7,186 nucleotides of DNA from Bacteroidota bacterium. Lineage in GTDB: Bacteria > Bacteroidota > Bacteroidia > Bacteroidales > UBA1556. The stretch lies in contig QNXT01000072.1 in the NCBI GenBank assembly GCA_003973505.1, forward strand, positions 1-7,186, in the 5' to 3' direction. The notes beneath the pieces are model-generated. The model did not search any database. It saw only the letters and a list, made by a program, of their open reading frames with translations, and was not told the DNA's origin. Positions within the stretch are counted from its first letter, which is position 1. Each line of letters starts with the position of its first letter. The position numbers and the translations under genes were made by a program. Of this stretch, positions 1 through 5,928 are shown one piece after another.

Positions 1-1
1 A

Positions 2-229
2 ATGCAGGAAGTAGCATCGAATAACGAACAATTAATAGCGCTTGTGGAAACCAAAATGCCTTTTGGTAAATATAAAGGTCGGCTTATTATCGATTTGCCT
101 GAGCCTTATTTGGTTTGGTTTCGGCAAAAAGGTTTTCCCGATGGGAAGATTGGGAACTTATTGTCATTATGTTATGAGATTAAACTGAATGGATTAGAAC
201 AAATGGTTAAATCAATAAAATATAAATAA
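2..229 (+). CDS. DUF3820 family small protein
   Basis: This 75-residue protein matches the DUF3820 family (Pfam name 'putative quorum-sensing-regulated virulence factor'), whose biochemical function is unknown. The visible family signature is MPFGKYKG (residues 19-26), then DLPEPYLVWF (31-40), then a KGFP...G..G.LLS..YEIK.NGLE block (43-66). The whole protein is about the usual length for the family. It has no signal peptide or membrane segment, so it is probably cytoplasmic. The ATG at position 2 gives a normal family-length product, but only one base lies upstream, so the ribosome binding site cannot be seen and a longer N-terminus is not excluded. The stop codon is 2 nt before the next ATG, which suggests co-transcription and translational coupling with the peptidase. 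A functional link between the two is not evident. Confidence 0.85.
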   Translation: MQEVASNNEQLIALVETKMPFGKYKGRLIIDLPEPYLVWFRQKGFPDGKIGNLLSLCYEIKLNGLEQMVKSIKYK

Positions 230-231
230 CA

Positions 232-1617
232 ATGAAAATTAGAAATGCCATTGCATTAGGGTTTCTGCTTTTGGGCTCAAGTGTTGTTGCCCAGGAAAAT
301 ATTAGCGCAGAACTATTGAAAAAAATGCAGGAAAACTATTCTGCAAAAGAAAGTAATAAGGCTTTGGAAAATGCTGTGAGCAGTAATAGTATCAAGGATT
401 TGGCAATAAATCGCTCAAATATTGGAAAAGTTGATACTTACTTCTCGAATCGGGTAAAAACCAAAGGAGTGACTAATCAAAAAAAATCAGGTCGTTGCTG
501 GTTGTTTACGGGTTTGAATGTATTACGTCCTGTGGTAATAAATAAATTGAATATTGGGTCTTTCGAGTTTTCCCAATCGTATTTGTTTTTCTACGATCAA
601 TTGGAAAAATCAAATCTATTTATGGAGGGTATCATTGCTACTGCTGATAAACCTGCTGATGATCGTAAGGTTGATTGGTTTTTCAAGAACCCTATTGGCG
701 ATGGTGGACAATGGACAGGCCTGGTTGATCTTGTTAAAAAATATGGAGTGGTGCCTTCAACGGTAATGCCTGAGAGTTATAATGCGAATAATACCTCGAT
801 GCTTAGTAAATTATTGCGTCGTAAATTGCGTGAAGATGGTTTAGAATTGCGTAAAATGGCAGCAGATGGTAAAAAGGAAAAAGCTTTGCGGGCTCGTAAA
901 GATGAAATGCTATCTGAAATATATCAAATTTTAGCTTTGAGTTTGGGTCAGCCTCCAGCCGAATTTCAATGGAGATATAAGAAAGAAGGTGGTAGTTTAA
1001 GCGAGTTAAAAACCTATACGCCAAAATCTTTTTACGATGAGTTTGTGAATGTAAATTTGGATGATTACGTGATGTTTATGAATGATCCCACTCGTGAGTA
1101 CTACAAACTTTATGAAATAGAGTATGATCGTCATCGAATGGATGGACATAACTGGAAGTATATCAATTTGCCAATTGATGACATAAAGCAATTTGCAAAA
1201 GCTTCTATTTTGGATAATCAAGCCATGTATTTTTCATGCGATGTGGGAAAACAATTGGATAATAAAAGAGGTTACCTAGATGTGAATAATTACGATTATG
1301 GTACCTTATTGGGTGTGGAGTTTGGAATGGACAAAAAGCAACGTATTGCAACGCATGAGAGTGGTTCGTCGCACGGAATGACATTGGTAGCTGTTGATTT
1401 GGATAAAGATGGAAATATAAGTAAATGGCTGTTGGAAAATAGCTGGGGAATGACTGGTTATAAAGGTCACCTTATTATGACTGATGAATGGTTTAATGAG
1501 TATATGTTTCGTTTGGTTATCGACAAAAAGTATATCGATGCAAAAACGCTTAAGATTTTAGACCAAAAGCCTATTGTATTACCACCTTGGGACCCAATGT
1601 TTACTCCTGAGCCTTAA
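232..1617 (+). CDS. Exported C1B cysteine peptidase (bleomycin hydrolase / aminopeptidase C-like)
   Basis: This 461-residue protein is a papain-fold peptidase of family C1B, whose members (PepC, bleomycin hydrolase) are aminopeptidases that usually form self-compartmentalised hexamers. The catalytic residues are all present: oxyanion Gln83 and nucleophile Cys89 in NQKKSGRCWLF, His381 in SSHGMTLV, and Asn403 in LENSWG. The C-terminal LPPWDPM motif (450-456) is typical of C1B and precedes the tail that lies in the active site and trims substrates to aminopeptidase mode. The tail here ends FTPEP instead of the MGALA-like end I recall for PepC. The N-terminus (basic MKIR, hydrophobic core, VVA before Gln21) looks like a Sec signal peptide cut after residue 20, so the enzyme should act in the periplasm or outside, whereas classical PepC is cytoplasmic. 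It follows the DUF3820 gene by 2 nt. Family assignment is firm; substrate is unknown. Confidence 0.93.
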   Translation: MKIRNAIALGFLLLGSSVVAQENISAELLKKMQENYSAKESNKALENAVSSNSIKDLAINRSNIGKVDTYFSNRVKTKGVTNQKKSGRCWLFTGLNVLRPVVINKLNIGSFEFSQSYLFFYDQLEKSNLFMEGIIATADKPADDRKVDWFFKNPIGDGGQWTGLVDLVKKYGVVPSTVMPESYNANNTSMLSKLLRRKLREDGLELRKMAADGKKEKALRARKDEMLSEIYQILALSLGQPPAEFQWRYKKEGGSLSELKTYTPKSFYDEFVNVNLDDYVMFMNDPTREYYKLYEIEYDRHRMDGHNWKYINLPIDDIKQFAKASILDNQAMYFSCDVGKQLDNKRGYLDVNNYDYGTLLGVEFGMDKKQRIATHESGSSHGMTLVAVDLDKDGNISKWLLENSWGMTGYKGHLIMTDEWFNEYMFRLVIDKKYIDAKTLKILDQKPIVLPPWDPMFTPEP

Positions 1618-1626
1618 TTTTTCTTA

Positions 1627-1654
1627 TGAGAATATTTATTTCTCAAAATGAGAA
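1627..1654. repeat. Tripartite TGAGAA/TTCTCA inverted repeat just after the peptidase gene
   Basis: Ten bases after the peptidase stop codon, TGAGAA (1627-1632), TTCTCA (1640-1645) and TGAGAA (1649-1654) occur in a row. The middle copy can pair with either flank, giving two mutually exclusive 6-bp hairpins. Neither is followed by a U-tract on the + strand, so neither is a convincing terminator. It may be a 3' end stabilising structure or chance in AT-rich DNA. Confidence 0.3.
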
Positions 1655-1760
1655 AAATTACTGATTTTGAATTCTGATTTATTTGCAATATTCATAATAT
1701 CAATAAAATATGAATTTTGGCATACTGATTGCTAAATGCAGCTCGAGGATTTAATAATAT

Positions 1761-1792
1761 CACGTAATAAAGGTAGGAGTTTATTATAGGTG
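1761..1792. other. AT-rich stem-loop with purine-rich loop
   Basis: TAATAAA (1765-1771) and TTTATTA (1780-1786) form a 7-bp perfect inverted repeat around the 8-nt loop GGTAGGAG. CAC (1761-1763) and GTG (1790-1792) can extend it across a small asymmetric internal loop. The stem is all A/T and therefore weak. No function is evident; it could be part of the 3' untranslated region of the peptidase transcript or of a small transcript ending at the terminator at 1811-1857. Confidence 0.25.
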
Positions 1793-1810
1793 AACAAAAA
1801 ATATTGAACC

Positions 1811-1857
1811 TAAAACTAAAAAAAAGATTGTCAGACGACAATCTTTTTTTAGTTTTA
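1811..1857 (+). terminator. Strong, potentially bidirectional intrinsic terminator
   Basis: GATTGTC (1826-1832) and GACAATC (1837-1843) form a 7-bp stem around the tetraloop AGAC. On the left is A8 (1818-1825), on the right T7 (1844-1850), and outside these TAAAACT (1811-1817) pairs with AGTTTTA (1851-1857). The whole is a 21-bp near-perfect inverted repeat with a single extra A. A GC-containing stem followed directly by a U-tract is the standard intrinsic terminator form, and because the left flank is an A-tract it also works on the reverse strand. It should separate the DUF3820-peptidase transcript, about 200 nt after its stop codon, from ispE. Confidence 0.8.
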
Positions 1858-1880
1858 AAACTGAGTAAATGGCTTTTTTG

Positions 1881-1888
1881 TAATTTTA
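1881..1888 (+). promoter_or_regulatory. Possible Bacteroidota -7 promoter element for ispE
   Basis: TAATTTTA differs at one position from the Bacteroidota -7 consensus TAnnTTTG. It lies just downstream of the terminator hairpin and 17 nt before the ispE ATG, which would give a very short leader. There is no good -33 TTTG at the expected spacing (the sequence there is AAAACTGAG), so this is only a candidate based on position and one half of the consensus. Confidence 0.3.
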
Positions 1889-1905
1889 CCATTCAAATAC
1901 AGACT

Positions 1906-2712
1906 ATGATATACTTTGCCCCTGCTAAAATAAATATTGGACTTAAAGTTCTGAATAAACGTCCCGACTCATATCATAATATTGATACCATTTTCTATCC
2001 CATTCCATTGCATGATATTTTAGAATTTGTAAAGTCTGATGATTTTGAGATGCAAACTACCGGGCTTGAAGTAGGAGGGGACTTAGAATCTAATTTGGTT
2101 TATAAAGCTTACCAACTAATCAAATCAAAATTTCAGATTGAAGGAGTGCGAATACACCTTCATAAAATAATTCCTATGGGTGCTGGTTTGGGAGGTGGAT
2201 CATCAGATGCTGCTTTAACACTAATTGCATTAAATCAATTGTTTAATTTGAATTTAGATAAAGAAACATTGGCTCAATATGCATTGACTTTGGGAGCCGA
2301 TTGCCCCTTCTTTATCTATCAAAAGCCTTTACGTGCTACGCAAACAGGTGCTGTGTTTAGTAATGTTGAAATGAACTTATCAGGAAAATATATTGTATTA
2401 ATAAAGCCTGAAATACATATATCAACGGCAGAGGCTTATTCGGGTGTTCATTTGGAAGGGGAAGCCGATAGCTTGGATTTAAGCATTGTAAATCAGCCTG
2501 AATTATGGAAAGCTAAGTATATTAATTCTTTTGAGAATCATTTATTTAAGAAGTACCCATTATTAAAAGAACTAAAGGATTCACTCTATAATCAAGGGGC
2601 AATATACGCCTCCATGTCGGGTAGTGGTTCCACTCTTTTTGGAATTTTTGATTCCGAACCAATGATTAGAGATGAATGGAAAAAACATTTTGTTTTTTCT
2701 AAAAAACTGTAA
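1906..2712 (+). CDS. ispE: 4-diphosphocytidyl-2-C-methyl-D-erythritol kinase
   Basis: IspE is a cytoplasmic GHMP kinase that phosphorylates the 2-hydroxyl of CDP-methylerythritol with ATP in the MEP pathway to isopentenyl diphosphate. The N-terminal APAKINIGL block holds the conserved Lys8, RPDSYHN (19-25) holds His24, the GHMP phosphate loop is PMGAGLGGGSSDAA (90-103), GADCPFF (130-136) supplies the catalytic Asp132, and MSGSGSTLFGIF (237-248) is the C-terminal glycine-rich motif. In the RPDGYH motif Gly is replaced by Ser22. I chose the ATG at 1906, which gives 268 residues, a normal length with the motif beginning at residue 5. The frame stays open upstream to a TTG at 1804, but that extension is encoded by the terminator hairpin and has no family counterpart. 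The gene stands alone on this strand and converges on the methyltransferase gene across 59 nt without an obvious terminator. Confidence 0.95.
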   Translation: MIYFAPAKINIGLKVLNKRPDSYHNIDTIFYPIPLHDILEFVKSDDFEMQTTGLEVGGDLESNLVYKAYQLIKSKFQIEGVRIHLHKIIPMGAGLGGGSSDAALTLIALNQLFNLNLDKETLAQYALTLGADCPFFIYQKPLRATQTGAVFSNVEMNLSGKYIVLIKPEIHISTAEAYSGVHLEGEADSLDLSIVNQPELWKAKYINSFENHLFKKYPLLKELKDSLYNQGAIYASMSGSGSTLFGIFDSEPMIRDEWKKHFVFSKKL

Positions 2713-2771
2713 TCAGGTAAGTTGAATTAAACCCAAACTGTTATCGTAGTATTAAACTCTCTCTTTCAATC

Positions 2772-3659
2772 TTATTTTCGCACTCTAAGAAATAGGTTAA
2801 TTCCCAAAGGCTCTTTAAATACCTCAATATTACTTTCTTTAATACCAGCTTGCAATGCAAATTGTTTCAATTCTTCTTCGGAACGGTGATATAAAAACCA
2901 ATCGCCTAGAATTTCCATAATTCGTCTAGAAGGATTTTCTGAATTAAAGTTTCCAATAATCATCTCGCCTCCATCATTCAAAAATGCATAGTATTTTTTA
3001 ATTAGATACACAAAGTGTTTTCCTTTGAAATAATCAAAAAGCCCGGCACTCCATATCAAGTCGTATTTTTTATCGGGTACATGGCGAATCACATTTCGGT
3101 TGTGAAATGTCATCGACTTTAGATATTTCTTGTTTTTTATTTTCGCATAGGAAATAGCTCGTTTATCAAGGTCGAGCATGTCAAATACGAGATTGCTATC
3201 AGGGTTTCGCTCAAAAAACTCGAAGGTTTCGGTTACGGGGCCACTACCTAAAATCATTACATTTTGTTTCACTCCCAGTGATTCCTGATTTAGTTTTTCA
3301 AAAATCTCTATGGCTAAGGTTTTTCGATTTACTACTGCAATGGCTGCAGGGAATTCATGAAAATAGGTGTCCCATTTTTTATAAATGGGGTCAGGGTTTA
3401 CATATCGTTGGTATATTTTTTCAATTATGAAGAAATCGCCATTGTATCCAAAGGGTTTTGTAAATGAAAAACCGATGATGGTATTTGGATTTAGTATGGG
3501 CTTCATTGCAGCTCGAAAGCGTTCAATCTCGTTGTCAGGAATTTGATCAACGAGGTCGAATATGAGCTGATATTCCTCTTTATCGGGTCCGTTTTTCGCA
3601 AATAAGTCCGATATGAATTGCTCCAAATCGACTTTGGTGGAATTGTCGTTGTTTTTCAT
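2772..3659 (-). CDS. Class I SAM-dependent methyltransferase, PhcB-like
   Basis: This 295-residue soluble protein has a Rossmann methyltransferase domain: SAM-binding motif I VMILGSGPVTETFEFF (134-149), acidic motif II MLDLDKRAI (161-169, Asp163/Asp165), YDLIWSAGLFDYF (199-211) and GGEMIIGNF (230-238). Before it is an all-alpha-looking N-terminal region containing KPFGYNGDFFIIEKIY (68-83), and after it NPSRRIMEILGDWFLYHRS (242-260). The combination of a KP.GY.GD motif, an AGLFDY motif and an NPSR...DW...R motif is, from memory, typical of the methyltransferases annotated as extracellular factor 3-hydroxypalmitate methyl ester synthase (PhcB group). Many members of that broad family have no tested substrate. 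It is the last gene of the minus-strand cluster, 21 nt after the LytTR regulator, with a purine-rich AGGAAG at 3676-3671, 11 nt before the ATG. The 59 nt after its stop show no clear terminator. Methyltransferase: sure; fatty-acid methyl ester signal synthesis: a hypothesis. Confidence 0.85.
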   Translation of the reverse strand: MKNNDNSTKVDLEQFISDLFAKNGPDKEEYQLIFDLVDQIPDNEIERFRAAMKPILNPNTIIGFSFTKPFGYNGDFFIIEKIYQRYVNPDPIYKKWDTYFHEFPAAIAVVNRKTLAIEIFEKLNQESLGVKQNVMILGSGPVTETFEFFERNPDSNLVFDMLDLDKRAISYAKIKNKKYLKSMTFHNRNVIRHVPDKKYDLIWSAGLFDYFKGKHFVYLIKKYYAFLNDGGEMIIGNFNSENPSRRIMEILGDWFLYHRSEEELKQFALQAGIKESNIEVFKEPLGINLFLRVRK

Positions 3660-3680
3660 AGCTATTGTTTCTTCCTAAGC

Positions 3681-4463
3681 TTAGTCTATATCAACAATCT
3701 CTTCCAACTCACCGATAATATTGCTGAGTGAATCTCTGCGGTTTGGGTCAACAGTTATTACGGTCATCTTATCAGCAATGATTACCTCAGGATATTTTAC
3801 AACGAACACCTTTTGTGCATTAATCACGTACTCGTCACTCACTTGAATAAAATGGCTTTTTGGGAAAAATGCAATCATATCGTCCAGGCTTTTTTCTGAT
3901 GAAATTTCTTCATTAAAAAGATGGATAATCGTTTGATTGTCCTTCTTTTCCAGATAATATACTTGGTCGATATTGATTTTCTCCAAGCCTTTATTTCCAT
4001 GTATTATAATTTGATTTTTATCATGGTCTTTTAGGTCGAAGAATGTATTGAACTGCTCACTTTCCATTTTTAACTTCATATCATTCTCAAATTTGAAAAG
4101 AGCAATTTCGATATTGGTTTGTAAATCTTTATCGGTAAATGGTTTGATTATATATCCATAAGGTAGTGCCACTTTAGCTTGATTTATGGTTGATAAATCG
4201 GCATTTGCCGTCAAATAAATAATGGGTACATTATGGTTTTGACTAATAATAGTGGCCGCTTCTATACCTGTCATATCTCCTTTAAGATTGATGTCCATAA
4301 GAATAAGACTGGGTAGATTTTTTTCTACTTCAGCTATGGCATCGGGGCCTGTTGCTACAGCGTTTAATACTTCGTAACCAAGGCTTTCTAAGCTTTCTTC
4401 AATGTCGGTAGCTACGAGGATTTCGTCTTCTACTACAAGGATTTTGTGATTCGATTTTTCCAT
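3681..4463 (-). CDS. Response regulator, receiver plus divergent LytTR domain
   Basis: Residues 5-122 form a CheY-like receiver with acidic pocket Glu12-Asp13, phospho-acceptor Asp57 (LILMDINL), switch Thr85 and Lys107 (IIKPF). After a short helical linker (122-145), residues about 150-250 align with a LytTR DNA-binding domain: a beta strand with NQIIIHGNKG, then INIDQVYYLEKKDNQTIIHL, then FIQVSDEYVINAQKVFVV and a final strand region. The usual F.R.HRSY.VN block of LytTR proteins is here FIQVSDEYVIN, so the conserved Arg/His/Arg/Ser are missing; DNA binding may be altered in specificity, or lost. The start ATG overlaps the stop of the receiver-kinase gene by one base (TAATG), so the two are translationally coupled and it is the probable partner of that kinase. 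In Bacteroidota, receiver-LytTR proteins are commonly encoded beside HisKA_2 kinases. Receiver certain; LytTR likely. Confidence 0.88.
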   Translation of the reverse strand: MEKSNHKILVVEDEILVATDIEESLESLGYEVLNAVATGPDAIAEVEKNLPSLILMDINLKGDMTGIEAATIISQNHNVPIIYLTANADLSTINQAKVALPYGYIIKPFTDKDLQTNIEIALFKFENDMKLKMESEQFNTFFDLKDHDKNQIIIHGNKGLEKINIDQVYYLEKKDNQTIIHLFNEEISSEKSLDDMIAFFPKSHFIQVSDEYVINAQKVFVVKYPEVIIADKMTVITVDPNRRDSLSNIIGELEEIVDID

Positions 4464-5545
4464 TATTGCGTTGTTTTGAATGTGATAATAAATTTAGTGC
4501 CTTCGGAGAAGTCTGTTACTAAATCTCCATCAATTTGTTTAATCAGTTTGTGTATAATCTTCATTCCTAAAGATCGGGTTTTTGTAATATCTACTTTGTC
4601 GGGAATTCCTATTCCATCGTCGCTTACGGTAAGCTCGTAGGTGTGTTCATCTACTTGTTTGAACTGAATTTGGATGAGGCCGTGGTCGGCATCTTGAAAT
4701 GCGTATTTAAAGGAGTTTGATATTAGTTCGTTGATAATCAGTCCACATGGAATGGCTTCGTCAATGGGTAAATAGGCATCTTCCATTTGGTAATCGAAAC
4801 GAACTATTGCTTTTTGATTAGCATAGGTACGTGCAATATTATTAGTTAAGCTTTTTACATAATTTGAGAATTTGATATTGGCTAAAGTGTCATTATTATA
4901 CAAATTCTCATGTATCAAAGCCATGGAATGAATACGGTTTTGACTTTCCTGCAGAAAACCCTTTAGTCGTTCATCTTCAATGGTACGACTCTGCATTCGT
5001 AAAATACTGGAAATAATTTGCATATTGTTTTTTACTCGATGATGCACTTCTCGAAGGAGCACTTCTTTTTCTTCTAAAGATTTTTTCAGAAACTCTTCAG
5101 CCTCTTTTCTTTTCTGCTCTTTTTGTTCGAGTTCCATTTTCATCAAAGTAATGCCGGCAAACTCATCAATCAATGAAAGTAGTTTTTTTGCTTCAACGGG
5201 TTTCATAAGATAGCCATCTACCCCAAGATTGATAGATTCGATAAAATTGTCTTTAACACTATAGGCCGACATCATAACAATTTTGGCATTGGGGTCGATA
5301 AGCTTGATTTCTCGAACCATCTCTAAACCATCCATAACGGGCATATTGATATCCGTAATCACAAGATCCGGTTTGTGTTCTTTATATAAATCTAATCCCT
5401 GTTTCCCGTTGCGTGCAATATAAAAATGATTTACGTGCTTCTCCAATAACCTTTGATAGAGTTTTCTAATAGACTCGTTATCATCAACAAAAAGAAGCGT
5501 TATTTGATGTCGATTGGCCGGATTATGTTGTTTATCAATCATCAT
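4463..5545 (-). CDS. Receiver-HisKA_2 histidine kinase fusion (regulator with kinase output)
   Basis: This 360-residue cytoplasmic protein has an N-terminal receiver (residues 15-130: Asp21-Asp22, phospho-acceptor Asp65 in LVITDINMP, Ser93, Lys115 in LMKPV). A charged coiled coil (134-160) rich in Glu, Lys and Gln leads to a HisKA_2 dimerisation/phosphotransfer segment, [14 protein letters not shown] (163-176), where His169 (or the adjacent His168) is the expected phosphorylated residue. The C-terminus is a HATPase_c domain with N-box [11 protein letters not shown] (271-281, Asn277), G1 box SDDGIGIP (308-315) and G2-like SLGMKII (325-331). There is no membrane segment or sensory domain, so its input should be phosphorylation of Asp65 and its output autophosphorylation of the histidine, probably passed to the LytTR regulator encoded next. 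The start, one base after the stop of the single receiver gene, is a double ATG; the first is used here. The order receiver-kinase is reversed from ordinary hybrid kinases. Confidence 0.93.
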   Translation of the reverse strand: MMIDKQHNPANRHQITLLFVDDNESIRKLYQRLLEKHVNHFYIARNGKQGLDLYKEHKPDLVITDINMPVMDGLEMVREIKLIDPNAKIVMMSAYSVKDNFIESINLGVDGYLMKPVEAKKLLSLIDEFAGITLMKMELEQKEQKRKEAEEFLKKSLEEKEVLLREVHHRVKNNMQIISSILRMQSRTIEDERLKGFLQESQNRIHSMALIHENLYNNDTLANIKFSNYVKSLTNNIARTYANQKAIVRFDYQMEDAYLPIDEAIPCGLIINELISNSFKYAFQDADHGLIQIQFKQVDEHTYELTVSDDGIGIPDKVDITKTRSLGMKIIHKLIKQIDGDLVTDFSEGTKFIITFKTTQ

Positions 5546-5546
5546 A

Positions 5547-5921
5547 CTATTTTATGTATTTGTTTATCATATCAAGCAAATCTTTAGTGATAATGGGTTT
5601 GAAGATGTAATCATCACATGACGAATTTTTAACTTCAGCATAATCGTTACCGATAACACATGCAGTTTGCATAATGATGGGGATTTCTGGCTTAAGCTCT
5701 TTGATAATGTTTGTAGCTTCTATTCCATCCATAATGGGCATTCTTACGTCCATCAGAATAACATCTACTTTTGAGTCATTTTTTACATAATCTACAGATT
5801 CTTGTCCATTTTTGAGCCAAATAATATTTGCATTGGTGTTTCGCAATTGTTTTTTCATAAGAAGAAAGTTGAAGTCAATATCCTCAACAATAACGATTGT
5901 TTTGTTTTTCCAGTTGTACAT
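5547..5921 (-). CDS. Single-domain receiver (hybrid-kinase type)
   Basis: This 124-residue protein is only a CheY-like receiver: acidic pocket Glu13-Asp14 in VEDIDFN, phospho-acceptor Asp58 in [11 protein letters not shown], switch Thr86 and Lys108 (IFKPI). There is no output domain. The [10 protein letters not shown] start and the IIWLKNGQE segment look more like the C-terminal receiver of a hybrid kinase than like CheY, suggesting it is the separated receiver of the kinase encoded 7 nt upstream. I start it at the ATG at 5921, which follows a purine-rich AAGAAAG and does not overlap the kinase gene; a TTG at 5942 in the same frame would add seven residues and overlap the kinase stop, but is less likely. 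One base separates its stop from the receiver-kinase gene. It probably acts as a phosphate shuttle or brake between the two kinases. Confidence 0.93.
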   Translation of the reverse strand: MYNWKNKTIVIVEDIDFNFLLMKKQLRNTNANIIWLKNGQESVDYVKNDSKVDVILMDVRMPIMDGIEATNIIKELKPEIPIIMQTACVIGNDYAEVKNSSCDDYIFKPIITKDLLDMINKYIK

Positions 5922-5928
5922 AACTTTC

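Noticed and set aside
554..1221. Small open frames inside the peptidase gene on both strands
   Set aside because: They are out of frame with strongly conserved C1B coding sequence and show no domain or start signal.
1692..1892. 66-codon minus-strand open frame in the intergenic gap
   Set aside because: It runs through the palindromic terminator, so its sequence mirrors the opposite-strand frame; no recognisable domain is present.
1804..1905. N-terminal extension of IspE from a TTG at 1804
   Set aside because: The extra 34 residues are encoded by the terminator hairpin and candidate promoter, and IspE proteins normally begin just before the APAK motif, which fits the ATG at 1906.
2713..2771. 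Possible terminator between the convergent ispE and methyltransferase genes
   Set aside because: No stem of useful length with a following U-tract was found on either strand; only short AT-rich matches are present.
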